DNA of 64,000 bases, taken from the NCBI RefSeq assembly GCF_017744955.1, contig NZ_JAGIAG010000003.1, positions 495,765-559,764 on the forward strand, read 5' to 3'. The position numbers and the translations under genes are program-made. Positions 8,304-19,474 of this stretch are shown piece after piece (within the stretch, counting starts at the first letter, position 1; each line of letters begins with the position of its first letter). This stretch comes from Dokdonella sp. GTDB lineage: Bacteria; Pseudomonadota; Gammaproteobacteria; Xanthomonadales; Rhodanobacteraceae. A model generated the notes under the pieces. That model was given only the letters and a program-made list of their open reading frames with translations. It was not told the DNA's origin and ran no database searches.

Positions 8304-10655
8304 ATGAAGCGACTCGTCATACCTCTGCTGGCTGCTTCGGCCGGCCTGGGTCTCCAGCCCGCCCGCGCGGCCCTCCCGCCCCTGGACGCAAGCGGCAGCG
8401 GCGCTCCCGCCTCGACCACCGCCGTCGTCGTCGCGGATTCACCCCTGGCCTGGACGGCCCAGCGCATGCCGGCACCCGGCAACGGAGGCGAGCTGCGCAA
8501 CGGCATCGCGATGACCGACGAGGTCGCCATGATCGGCGATCTCCACAGCGTCCACGTCTACCGCAAGGAGACGGGTCGCTGGGTCGAGCGGCAGACCCTC
8601 GACCCCAGCCAATCCGTTCCGCCGGAGGCCTATTTCACCTTCGGGGCCGCCATCGCGATCGGCGGTTCGCACGCCGTGATCGGCCATGCCCGCGGGACCA
8701 ACGGCATCGATTTCGCTCCCCCGGACCTCGGCGCGGACACCGGCACCGAGGCGCAGCCGGCGGCCTACGTGTTCGAGGATCGCGACGGCGCCTGGGTCGA
8801 AACGGCCCGCCTGACGCCGGACGACGGCGCCCCCGGATCGTGGGGAGACCGCGGCAATTCGTTCGCCACCAGCCTGGCGATCGACGGCACCACCATCGCG
8901 GTCGGCGCGTACTCGCACACGCCCGACGCGGATCGCGTCAACCAGGGCGCGGTCTACCTGTTCAGCGACGACGGCAGCGGCTGGCGGCAGACGCAGAAGC
9001 TGGTCCCCGACGACGGCCGCGCCGGCGACCAATTCGGCAATGCCATCGCGATCCAGGGCGATACCCTGCTGGTCGGCGCGCGCGGCGCGACGCGCAACCG
9101 CGACTTCCCCTGGCACGGTCTGGTCTACGTTTTCGAACGCCGGGACGGCGTCTGGATGCAGCGCCAGAAGCTGTATCCGTCGCCGCTGTCCGCGGTCGGC
9201 CGATTCGGCCAGTCGCTGGCGCTGGACGGCGACAGCGCCATCGTCGGTGCGCCGCGCGGATTGAGCGGCTACCTGGAATACGGCGACGCACTCGGTGGCG
9301 TCTACATGCTGCAACGCGCGAACGGCTTCTGGTCGGTGACGCAGGCGCTGCCGTCGCTGAACGACCAGAACTATGCCGACTCCCTCGGCGAGAGCGTCGC
9401 GATCTCCGGCGACATCGCCATCGCCGGCGCCTATCAGACTTTCTACACCGGCAATCTGGTGCAGCAGGGCACCGCCCTCGTCTACGAAAGGGACGGCGCT
9501 CGCTGGGCCCGGCGCAGCCGGGTGACCTCGCCGGAAGGCATCGACTACGGCTATTTCGGCGCCTGGGTCGCCCTGTCCGGCCGCTCGGCGATCATCAGCT
9601 CCTATCCTCCCGGCAACGTCTTCTCCTTCGAGGCGCATCGGCCGGCGAGCGCGCACCTGCAAGCCGCTTCGATCCATGCCGCCATGCCTTCGGGCAGCTC
9701 GGCGCAGCGCTCGTTGCGGATCGACAACGCGGGTGAGGAGACGCTGCACTTCGAGCTGAACGCGCCGCTCGCGCGAGGGAGGTCGCTGCAGCCGCGCTTC
9801 GCTTCGACCAGGGGTGACCACGCCGGTCCGACGGGCGACACGCTCGACTTCGCGCTCGACCACGGCGGATACGACACCAAGCAATCGTTCAACTTCCAGT
9901 ACACCGAACAAGCCGCCATCTGGCTCAACCGGTTCGCCGCGCCGACCGGTACCGGCGCCTTCACCATCGACAGCATTTCGATGCTGGTTCCCGCCGAAAA
10001 CAACGGCTCGCTGGTCGGCAAGCCGATCACCCTGGTCGCCTACTACGACGCGGACGCCGACGGCGATCCGGGCAATGCCGTGCGCCTGGGCACCGATCTG
10101 CCGGCCACGATCACGGCGGAGGGATCGTTCATCACGTTCCCGACCGATTTCCGCGTTCCCGGCGACGGCGACGTCTACGTCGGCTTCGAGACGACCTACG
10201 CGCGCGGCGGCATCGCCGAGCGCTTCCCGATCGCGCTGGATACGACGGCGCCCGTGCTCGAGCATTCCTGGCTCGCCTCGATGGAGGACGGCGCGCCCGA
10301 TCTCGACGATCTCTCCGCCAATCGCGTGCAGATGTACCTCGAGGACTACTCGCGCGAGGTGCGCGCCGGCAACGCGCTGATCCGCGCCACCGGCAGGGAT
10401 CCCGCCAACGACTGCATCGATCCCGCCGCCGCGCCGTGGTTCGCGCTGAGCCCGGCGGCCGGTTCGGTCCCGCCCGGCGGCTCGGCGTCCGTGGTGCTGG
10501 AATTGAACAGCAGCGGACTCGCCGAGGGGACGTACGCCGCACAGGTGTGCGTCGCCAGCAACGACCCCGCGCGCGCGATGCAGCGCGTGCCGGTGGTGCT
10601 GACGGTCCTGTCCGACGGCACGATCTTCCGCGACGGCTTCGAGGGCGCGCCATGA
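8304..10655 (+). CDS. Secreted FG-GAP-type beta-propeller protein with Ig-like module and DGFE tail
   Basis: A 783-residue protein from ATG 8304 with signal peptide MKRLVIPLLAASAGLGLQP and likely cleavage after ARA. Residues about 60-440 hold at least five repeats of the form FGxxIAIxGDTxxVGA (for example FGNAIAIQGDTLLVGA and FGQSLALDGDSAIVGA), typical of FG-GAP/integrin-like propeller blades. A second module at about 500-690 contains IWLNR and YYDADADGDP and is shared with the downstream gene. A third Ig-like module (about 708-770) starts PWFALSPAAGSV and includes VCVASNDPARAM. The protein ends DGTIFRDGFEGAP. Its TGA overlaps an ATG at 10652, so it is probably co-transcribed with the next gene. 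Export is well supported; the ligand or substrate is unknown. Confidence 0.88.
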   Translation: MKRLVIPLLAASAGLGLQPARAALPPLDASGSGAPASTTAVVVADSPLAWTAQRMPAPGNGGELRNGIAMTDEVAMIGDLHSVHVYRKETGRWVERQTLDPSQSVPPEAYFTFGAAIAIGGSHAVIGHARGTNGIDFAPPDLGADTGTEAQPAAYVFEDRDGAWVETARLTPDDGAPGSWGDRGNSFATSLAIDGTTIAVGAYSHTPDADRVNQGAVYLFSDDGSGWRQTQKLVPDDGRAGDQFGNAIAIQGDTLLVGARGATRNRDFPWHGLVYVFERRDGVWMQRQKLYPSPLSAVGRFGQSLALDGDSAIVGAPRGLSGYLEYGDALGGVYMLQRANGFWSVTQALPSLNDQNYADSLGESVAISGDIAIAGAYQTFYTGNLVQQGTALVYERDGARWARRSRVTSPEGIDYGYFGAWVALSGRSAIISSYPPGNVFSFEAHRPASAHLQAASIHAAMPSGSSAQRSLRIDNAGEETLHFELNAPLARGRSLQPRFASTRGDHAGPTGDTLDFALDHGGYDTKQSFNFQYTEQAAIWLNRFAAPTGTGAFTIDSISMLVPAENNGSLVGKPITLVAYYDADADGDPGNAVRLGTDLPATITAEGSFITFPTDFRVPGDGDVYVGFETTYARGGIAERFPIALDTTAPVLEHSWLASMEDGAPDLDDLSANRVQMYLEDYSREVRAGNALIRATGRDPANDCIDPAAAPWFALSPAAGSVPPGGSASVVLELNSSGLAEGTYAAQVCVASNDPARAMQRVPVVLTVLSDGTIFRDGFEGAP

Positions 10656-10732
10656 ACGCATCGCGCCACGACCTTTCCATGCTCCCGCGCACGCCGGAAC
10701 GACGTGCGGACATCTGCCGCGGAACATCGCCC

Positions 10733-13700
10733 ATGAAAATCCTTTCCTTGTCCCTCGCCGGCCTGCTCGTCGCCGGCACCGCCGGCGCGGCCTCGCTGCG
10801 GCGCGCGCCGGCCACAGGCTTCGCCGCTTCCTCGTCGGTGGTGCTCGGCGCTCGCGCGCTGGCTCAGATGGAGGACAACACGCCGGTCGAGAGAGGCGGC
10901 CTGTCGTGTACCGACGAACAGAGCACCTACACGTCCAGCCAGAGCTACTGGCGACGCTTCTACCTGGCCGAGCACGGCGCTCCGTCGTCCTTGCGCATCG
11001 AGAGCGTGACGATCGGCGCCGAATCGGGAGCCGCGCCGGTCACGATCCGGCTGCACGCGCTCGCGCACGCGACGCCGGCCGACACGATTCCCGTCGACCT
11101 GCTGCGCCCGATCGGCGCCTCCGCGGAAGTCCTGGTACGGGGTCAGCTGGACACCCGTACGATTCCTGTGACCGGCCTGCTCGCCGATGCCGCCGTCGAC
11201 GACCTGGTGGTGGAATACCACGTCGGCGAGGCGTTCGGCTCGTTGTTCTACGGCGGTGGCAACCCGACCGCCGAGACGCATCCCTCCTTCATCAGTGCGC
11301 CCAGCTGCGGGGTGTTGGCGCCGACGCCCGTCGGCGGCGCCGGTTTCCCCAGTTCGCACATGATCCTGGTCGCCAACACGGCCGCGCCGGGTGTTGGCCT
11401 GCTGCCGTCGTTCACGCCCGCGACGATCGCCTCGGGGGGAATTTCGCGGCTGGACATCGCGCTGGCCAATCCGCTGCCGTCGGTGGCGGGGCTGACGTCG
11501 GCCTTCACCGTGACGTTGCCGGCCGGCCTGACCGTGGCCGCCGTGCCGAACGCCGTCACCAGCTGCGGCGGCAGCGTGACGACCGCGCCGGGCAGCGTGA
11601 GCCTTGCCGGCGCCACGATCGCGGCGCAGGGTTCGTGCACGCTCGGCGTCGACGTGACCTCCGTCGGCGGCACCTACGACCTCACGATTCCCGTCGATGC
11701 ATTGCGCACCGACCAGGGCGACAACACGCAAGCATCGTCGGCCCGACTGGTCGTGGTGCCTGCCGGAGGCAACGGGCTGATCCGATCCGGCTCGCTCAAC
11801 CGCACGCTGCCGATGTCCACCGCCGGCACCTCCTACGACATGGTCGGCAATACCCTGAACTTCGCCGGCGCGCTCGGGATGAACTGGGACCTGAAGGTCG
11901 GCCTGGCGATGGACTCCAATTCGCCGGCGATGCTCGTGTTCGGCTTCGCCGCCCCGCCGGACACCGAATTCGCCGTCAACGGCAACGGCGAAATCGCCCT
12001 GCTCGGCGACGGAGAGGTCGTCGGACCGGCCACCCCGTTCAGCGGCGGCGGCTATGTGAGCAACGATCCGAACTGGTACGCCGGGGCCGACGGCGCGATC
12101 GGCATCCGCTTCCGTTGCGCCGGGCGCCTGACGTATCCGGTGGCCGGCGGCGACTTCTGTTTCGGCTACGTGCGCCTGGCGAGCACGGCGCCGAGCGGCA
12201 TTCCCGTCCGGCTGGTCGAATCGGCGTTCGACGGCGACGGCAATCCGGTGACGGTGCAACTGCCGGCGGCGAGCAATCCACCGGCCGCCAGCGTTGCGCC
12301 GGCGTCGCTCTCGCTCAGCGTGGCCGCCAACGCGGTATCGCGCCAGGAGCTGTCTCTCGCCAACGCCGTCGGCAGTGCGCCGCTGCGCTACTCACCGAGC
12401 GGTCGCGGCATCGCATTGGCCGCGCGGCCGGGCATCGAGGATCTGGCCCGCCCCGGCGACGCTGCGCAGGCGACCGCGCCGTCGTTCTTGCCACCGCTCG
12501 CCTCGCCTCTGCGACAGGCGCATGTGCAGGGCTTCGATCCGACGCCGTGGAGCGCGGGCGACGGCTTTCTCTACGCACTCGATGACGGCGCCTATGAAAA
12601 GATCATCGGCATGGGAAGCCTGGCGGGGATCTGGCTGAACCGCTATTCGATCATCGAGGCGCAGACGATCCACTCGATGTCGGTGATGTGGCCGAGGCAG
12701 GCGACGGGCGACCCCAATGCCCTGCTGGGCCTGCCCGTGAACCTCGTCGCCTACTACGACGCCGACGCCGACGGCGATCCGACGAATGCGGTGCGCCTGG
12801 GTGTCGACCGTATCGTGACGATCGATGCGCTCGACCGCTTCCAGACCTATACGACGCAGTTCGCGGTTCCGGGACCCGGCGACCTCTACATCGGCTTCGT
12901 CGAGCATTGGCCGATGGACGGCTCGCAGGAGGTCATGTACGCCGCAGCCTTCGATACGTCCGCCTATGGCGGTGCTTCCTACGCATCGGTGAATTTCGGC
13001 GGTCCGCCCGACATCGATCACCTGGGCGCGAACCCGTTCACCACCGTGATCGGCGCGCTGGGCGCGGCCGGCAACTTCACGTTCCGAGCGACCGGCAGCG
13101 GCGTGTCCTGCGGCGGAGCAGGAGTGCCTTGGTTGCGCGTCGACGGCGGCGCCGACGTCGTGGCCGGCGGCTCGTCGAGGACGTTGCAGGTCGAGATCGA
13201 TCCGGCCGCAGGCCAGCTCGAACCCGGCATCCACCACGCGGAGCTGTGCATCGTCACCAACGATCCGGCGCAACGCACGCTGTCCGTGCCGATCACGGTG
13301 CAGGTGAATGCGCCGCTGCTGACGCACGCCTGCGCCAGCAACGGCGACAGCCTGTTCTGTGACGGCTTCGATCGAGCCGAAAGCGACGACGTGGTCGACG
13401 GCGGCCTCCTCGACGTGAACCTGCCGCCGACGCCGTTCGGCGTGTCGTTCAATTTCGCCCGCGGCGAATGGAGCGACTACCTCTTCTCCGGCGACGACTT
13501 CGCGACGTTCTACGGCGGGCCACTCGCCCCTTACGCGCTGTTCTACTGGAACGGCGCCTCGACCCCGGGTCGAGGCGGTGGTGTCGCCGACACGGTGTTC
13601 GGCCCCTATCGGGTATTGCGGAGCGGCGACACGATCGGTCCGGACTCGGTCTTCAGCGAAGTCGCCAGCGGCCGCTATTCGGAGACCCGACGATTCCTGG

Positions 13701-13861
13701 AAGGCGTGGACGGCTATCTCGGCATGCGCTTCTACAACGAGCAAACGCGCCAGATCAATTACGGTTACATCCACCTGCGCACGACCTCGCCCACCGGCTA
13801 CCCGGCCAGGGTCGTCGGCTACGGCTTCAACCGTGCGGGCGGCCCGATCACGATTCCCTGA
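10733..13861 (+). CDS. Large secreted multidomain protein with internal DGFD motif and ITIP C-terminus
   Basis: The ATG at 10733 gives a clear signal peptide (MKILSLSLAGLLVAGTAGAA) and 1042 residues; an ATG at 10652 overlapping the previous stop is possible but would bury the signal. Modules in order: an N-terminal domain like the fragment at 1-530 (DDLVVEYHVGEAFGS); a DUF11-like domain (about 225-340, GSCTLGVDV); a first copy of a Gly/aromatic module (about 345-505, ending VTVQLP); the IWLNR/YYDADADGDP module (about 590-790) shared with the upstream gene; an Ig-like module (PWLRVDG, LCIVTNDP); the motif GDSLFCDGFD at about 871-880; and a last module (about 885-1042, INYGYIHLRTTSPTGYPARV) ending GGPITIP. 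The same last module ends the protein at 48016. A strong terminator follows. Molecular function unknown. Confidence 0.85.
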   Translation: MKILSLSLAGLLVAGTAGAASLRRAPATGFAASSSVVLGARALAQMEDNTPVERGGLSCTDEQSTYTSSQSYWRRFYLAEHGAPSSLRIESVTIGAESGAAPVTIRLHALAHATPADTIPVDLLRPIGASAEVLVRGQLDTRTIPVTGLLADAAVDDLVVEYHVGEAFGSLFYGGGNPTAETHPSFISAPSCGVLAPTPVGGAGFPSSHMILVANTAAPGVGLLPSFTPATIASGGISRLDIALANPLPSVAGLTSAFTVTLPAGLTVAAVPNAVTSCGGSVTTAPGSVSLAGATIAAQGSCTLGVDVTSVGGTYDLTIPVDALRTDQGDNTQASSARLVVVPAGGNGLIRSGSLNRTLPMSTAGTSYDMVGNTLNFAGALGMNWDLKVGLAMDSNSPAMLVFGFAAPPDTEFAVNGNGEIALLGDGEVVGPATPFSGGGYVSNDPNWYAGADGAIGIRFRCAGRLTYPVAGGDFCFGYVRLASTAPSGIPVRLVESAFDGDGNPVTVQLPAASNPPAASVAPASLSLSVAANAVSRQELSLANAVGSAPLRYSPSGRGIALAARPGIEDLARPGDAAQATAPSFLPPLASPLRQAHVQGFDPTPWSAGDGFLYALDDGAYEKIIGMGSLAGIWLNRYSIIEAQTIHSMSVMWPRQATGDPNALLGLPVNLVAYYDADADGDPTNAVRLGVDRIVTIDALDRFQTYTTQFAVPGPGDLYIGFVEHWPMDGSQEVMYAAAFDTSAYGGASYASVNFGGPPDIDHLGANPFTTVIGALGAAGNFTFRATGSGVSCGGAGVPWLRVDGGADVVAGGSSRTLQVEIDPAAGQLEPGIHHAELCIVTNDPAQRTLSVPITVQVNAPLLTHACASNGDSLFCDGFDRAESDDVVDGGLLDVNLPPTPFGVSFNFARGEWSDYLFSGDDFATFYGGPLAPYALFYWNGASTPGRGGGVADTVFGPYRVLRSGDTIGPDSVFSEVASGRYSETRRFLEGVDGYLGMRFYNEQTRQINYGYIHLRTTSPTGYPARVVGYGFNRAGGPITIP

Positions 13862-13884
13862 TCGTCTACGTCCTTCCTCTCCCC

Positions 13885-13917
13885 AAGCGTCGCCGGAAAC
13901 GGCGGCGCTTTTTTTTT
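13885..13917 (+). terminator. Strong rho-independent terminator
   Basis: AGCGTCGCCG (13886-13895) and CGGCGGCGCT (13900-13909) form a 10-bp stem with one G-T pair and a GAAA tetraloop, followed by an unbroken run of nine T (13909-13917). It ends the transcript of the two secreted protein genes. Confidence 0.92.
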
Positions 13918-13997
13918 GCCGGGGATTTCAGGCATCCGGAGTCCTTGGCGTTCCAATGCAAACATGAGCCGCCGCTCCCCACGACAACAGGAGACCC

Positions 13998-14093
13998 ATG
14001 TCGACGAGTCGCCGTTCGCCGCCGAAACCGCCGCGCGGATGCGGCTCGTCGAGAACGCGTGGAATACGCCGGAGTGCGAACGCCGCTTGCGTA
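13998..14093 (+). pseudogene. Remnant of a DUF1348 / NTF2-like protein gene
   Basis: An AGGAG stands before an ATG at 13998, but the informative reading frame is shifted relative to it: it reads [22 protein letters not shown], which resembles the conserved start of DUF1348/SnoaL-like proteins (PPFT-ETA, KVRLAEDGWNS, RDPE). After WNTPECER the similarity is lost and no frame restores it. The rest of a normal family member (about 150 residues) is missing. It looks like the 5' end of a decayed gene left between the terminator at 13917 and mutS. Confidence is moderate because the match is short and read by eye. Confidence 0.45.
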
Positions 14094-14228
14094 GAAGGTC
14101 AGCGCTCGTGCGCACTTCGCATGGCCGGCGCGAACGCAGGCCGCGTGCCGGCAAGCGCAGGTCACACCGACAATGCTACCTTTTCATGGACACATGCCTC
14201 AGCCGACTCCGACATCCCTGGACACGAC

Positions 14229-16925
<2,697 letters not shown>

Positions 16926-17023
16926 CCGCCGAACCCGGTCGCGGCGATCGCGAACATCCGGCGAGACGCCGTCTCGGCGGACCCGACTCCGCCCCCGACC
17001 GCGACACGTCGCTCGTGTCCGTC

Positions 17024-17060
17024 TTGACGGCGATCGATATTTCGATAATTCTAGAAATAT
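17024..17060 (+). promoter_or_regulatory. Promoter and inverted-repeat operator of the ars operon
   Basis: A perfect inverted repeat, ATATTTC (17037-17043) and GAAATAT (17054-17060), is separated by 10 bases and runs into the arsR start codon at 17059. TTGACG at 17024 and GATAAT at 17044 (14-base spacing) or TAATTC at 17046 (16-base spacing) are candidate -35 and -10 elements. ArsR bound here would cover the -10 region, the usual arrangement for autoregulated ars operons. The region is strikingly AT-rich for this genome. Confidence 0.65.
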
Positions 17061-17403
17061 GAAATCGAAAGACGCCCTCGCCGTATTGAGCGCGCTCGCC
17101 CACGAGCATCGCCTGAACCTGTTCCGCCTGCTGGTCCGGGCCGGAGACGACGGCATGGCCGTCGGCGAACTCGGCGAGGCGACCGGCCTCGCCGGCGCGA
17201 CGCTGACCAACCACCTGCACATCCTGCGCCGCGCCGGCCTGGTTCGCGACGAACGCCGCGGGCGCGTCATCCAGTGCAGCGCGAACTACCCGACGATGAA
17301 CGCCCTGCTCGGCTTCCTGACCGAGAACTGCTGCGCCGGATCGCCGTCGTCGTCCGCCTGCGTTCCCTCTTCCGCCTGCAAGCCCACCCGGAGAAAGCCA
17401 TGA
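17059..17403 (+). CDS. arsR: ArsR-family arsenite-responsive repressor
   Basis: A 114-residue winged-helix repressor. The N-terminal half carries the typical LSALAHEHRLNLFRLLVRAG start and the recognition helix LAGATLTNHLHILRRAGLV, followed by the wing. It lacks the classic ELCVCDL metal site in the recognition helix. Instead cysteines are in the C-terminal tail (C91, C92, C101, C107; TENCCAG), like the Acidithiobacillus-type ArsR in which C-terminal cysteines bind As(III). The stop overlaps the start of the next gene (ATGA). It probably represses its own operon from the inverted repeat at 17037-17060. Confidence 0.93.
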   Translation: MKSKDALAVLSALAHEHRLNLFRLLVRAGDDGMAVGELGEATGLAGATLTNHLHILRRAGLVRDERRGRVIQCSANYPTMNALLGFLTENCCAGSPSSSACVPSSACKPTRRKP

Positions 17404-17867
17404 AACGCTTCCACGTCCACGTGAACGTCGACGCGCTCGACGCCAGCATCCGCTTCTACTCGACCTTGTTCGGCGCCGAGCCGACGGTGGTCAAGTCCGA
17501 CTACGCGAAGTGGATGCTCGACGATCCGCGCGTCAACTTCGCCATCTCGCAGCGCGGCCGTGCCGCCGGCGTCGACCATCTCGGCTTGCAGGCCGAGGAC
17601 GCCGCCGAGCTCGACGGGATCGGCCAGCGCCTGCACGCTGCCGATGCGATCGCGCTGGCCGAGAAGGCCACGACGTGTTGCTACGCCCGCTCCGACAAGT
17701 TCTGGGCCGAGGATCCGCAGGGCGTGCGCTGGGAGAGTTTCCACAGCTTCGGCGCGGCCACGACCTACACCGCCGCGCCCGGGACGCCTGCGCTCGCCTC
17801 TTCGCGCTGCTGCGGACCAGCGACGCCGACGTCGTGCGCTTCGGCCTCCGCCCACGTCGGCGACTGA
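17400..17867 (+). CDS. arsI: ArsI/CadI-family glyoxalase-fold metalloenzyme
   Basis: A 155-residue vicinal-oxygen-chelate protein. Starts MKRFHVHVNVDALDASIRFY, a typical first beta-alpha-beta unit with the metal-ligand histidine; GVDHLGLQ supplies the second. TTCCYARSDKFW carries the vicinal cysteine pair that binds trivalent organoarsenicals in ArsI, and the WxEDPQGVRWE segment supplies the last glutamate ligand. ArsI cleaves the carbon-arsenic bond of methylarsonous acid and aromatic arsenicals; close relatives are annotated CadI. The ATG overlaps the arsR stop and arsC follows within 8 bases, so it belongs to the ars operon. A Cys-rich C-terminus (ASSRCCGPATPTSCAS) is also present. ArsI versus CadI cannot be separated by eye. 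Confidence 0.85.
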   Translation: MKRFHVHVNVDALDASIRFYSTLFGAEPTVVKSDYAKWMLDDPRVNFAISQRGRAAGVDHLGLQAEDAAELDGIGQRLHAADAIALAEKATTCCYARSDKFWAEDPQGVRWESFHSFGAATTYTAAPGTPALASSRCCGPATPTSCASASAHVGD

Positions 17868-17874
17868 GGTTCGC

Positions 17875-18375
17875 ATGACCATTCACAACGTATTGTTTCT
17901 CTGCACCGGCAACTCGGCGCGCAGCGTCATGGCCGAAGCGATGCTCAACGTGCTCGGCGCAGGACGCTTCAAAGCCTACAGCGCCGGCAGCTTTCCGACC
18001 GGCAAGGTGCAGCCGATCGCGGCCGAACTGGCGCAGGCCTTCGGCTACGCCGAACCGTTGCGCAGCAAGAGCTGGGACGAGTTCGCCGGTGCCGGTGCGC
18101 CGTCGATGGATTTCGTCATCACCGTCTGCGACAACGCCGCCGGCGAGGTGTGCCCGATCTGGCCGGGCCAACCCGTCACCGCGCATTGGGGCGTGCCCGA
18201 TCCCGCCGCTGTCGACGGCGGCGAGGACGATCGGCGCCGCGCCTTCCAGCAGGCCTGGATGATGCTGCGCCAACGCGTCGATCTGTTCCTGGCCCTGCCG
18301 CTGGACAAGCTCGATCGCCTGTCGCGACAGGCTGAGCTGCGCACGATCGGCCAGACGGTTGGCCATGGACGATGA
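17875..18375 (+). CDS. arsC: Arsenate reductase, low-molecular-weight phosphatase type
   Basis: A 166-residue enzyme that reduces arsenate to arsenite. The phosphatase-like loop CTGNSARS gives the nucleophile C10 and R16. C85 and C93 (VITVCDNAAGEVCP) match the resolving cysteines of the thioredoxin-coupled class typified by plasmid pI258 ArsC, with one extra residue between them. HWGVPDPA provides the general-acid aspartate. It overlaps the acr3 start by 11 bases and is the third gene of the ars operon. Confidence 0.95.
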   Translation: MTIHNVLFLCTGNSARSVMAEAMLNVLGAGRFKAYSAGSFPTGKVQPIAAELAQAFGYAEPLRSKSWDEFAGAGAPSMDFVITVCDNAAGEVCPIWPGQPVTAHWGVPDPAAVDGGEDDRRRAFQQAWMMLRQRVDLFLALPLDKLDRLSRQAELRTIGQTVGHGR

Positions 18376-19450
18376 AGTAGGCGTGGTTGCCGTCGCGCCG
18401 GCGCGGCTGGACTTCTTCGCACGCTACCTCAGCGTCTGGGTCGCGCTGTGCGTCGTCGCCGGCATTGGCCTTGGCCATGCGTTCCCCGCCGCGTTCGCCC
18501 GGCTCGCGACGATCGAGCTGCAGCATATCAATCTTCCCGTCGCGGTCCTGGTCTGGCTGATGATCGTGCCGATGCTGCTGAAGGTCGATTTCGGGCAGCT
18601 CAGCCAGGTGCGCAAGCAGGCTCGCGGCATCGGCGTCACGTTGTTCGTCAACTGGGCGATCAAGCCGTTCTCGATGGCGCTGCTCGGCTGGCTGTTCGTG
18701 CGCCACGTCTTCGCGCCCTGGCTACCGGCGGAGCAGCACGACGCCTACATCGCCGGCCTGGTCCTGCTCGCGGCGGCGCCGTGCACGGCGATGGTGTTCG
18801 TGTGGTCGCGCCTGTGCGGCGGCGAGCCGAACTTCACTCTGACCCAGGTCGCGCTCAACGATCTGATCATGATCGTCGCGTTCGCGCCGATCGTCGGCCT
18901 GCTGCTCGGCGTCGCCGCGATCCACGTGCCGTGGGGCACGCTGCTGCTGTCCGTGCTGCTCTACATCGTCGTCCCCGTCGTTGCCGCGCAAGGGTGGCGG
19001 CGGCGCCTGCTACGCAATGGTCCTGTCGCGCTTGAACGCGTCTTGGCCCGCATCGATCCCTGGTCGACGGCCGCGCTGCTGGCAACGCTGGTGCTGCTGT
19101 TCGGCTTCCAGGGCGAGGCGATCCTCGCCGAGCCCCTCGTCATCGTACTGCTGGCCGTCCCGATCCTGATCCAGGTCTATCTCAATGCCGCAGTCGCGTA
19201 CGGCATGAGCCGCCGCCTGAAGGTGCCGTTCTGCGTCGCCGGCCCCGCTGCGCTCATTGGCGCCAGCAACTTTTTCGAGCTGGCGGTAGCGGCAGCGATC
19301 AGCCTGTTCGGGCTGCGCTCCGGCGCTGCGCTGGCGACGGTCGTCGGCGTGCTCGTCGAGGTGCCAGTGATGCTGTCGATCGTGCATATGGTGAATCGAA
19401 GCCGGCGCTGGTATGAGGCTGGCGCCTCGCGGACCGCCGCGCCTACTTAG
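18365..19450 (+). CDS. acr3: Arsenite efflux transporter, ACR3 family
   Basis: A 361-residue integral membrane protein of about ten hydrophobic helices. Characteristic ACR3 features are the conserved cysteine in AAPCTAMVFVWS, the LNDLIMI segment and the late GASNFFELAVA segment with its glutamate. It exports arsenite produced by ArsC from the cytoplasm. The ATG at 18365 lies inside the end of arsC; a TTG two codons upstream is possible. It is the fourth gene of the operon. Confidence 0.96.
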   Translation: MDDEVGVVAVAPARLDFFARYLSVWVALCVVAGIGLGHAFPAAFARLATIELQHINLPVAVLVWLMIVPMLLKVDFGQLSQVRKQARGIGVTLFVNWAIKPFSMALLGWLFVRHVFAPWLPAEQHDAYIAGLVLLAAAPCTAMVFVWSRLCGGEPNFTLTQVALNDLIMIVAFAPIVGLLLGVAAIHVPWGTLLLSVLLYIVVPVVAAQGWRRRLLRNGPVALERVLARIDPWSTAALLATLVLLFGFQGEAILAEPLVIVLLAVPILIQVYLNAAVAYGMSRRLKVPFCVAGPAALIGASNFFELAVAAAISLFGLRSGAALATVVGVLVEVPVMLSIVHMVNRSRRWYEAGASRTAAPT

Positions 19451-19474
19451 CCGCTCTTTTTTGAGGACGCCGTC

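Noticed and set aside
10652..10732. ATG at 10652 overlapping the previous stop as the start of the large secreted protein
   Set aside because: It would place 27 extra residues before a well-formed signal peptide; the ATG at 10733 is preferred.
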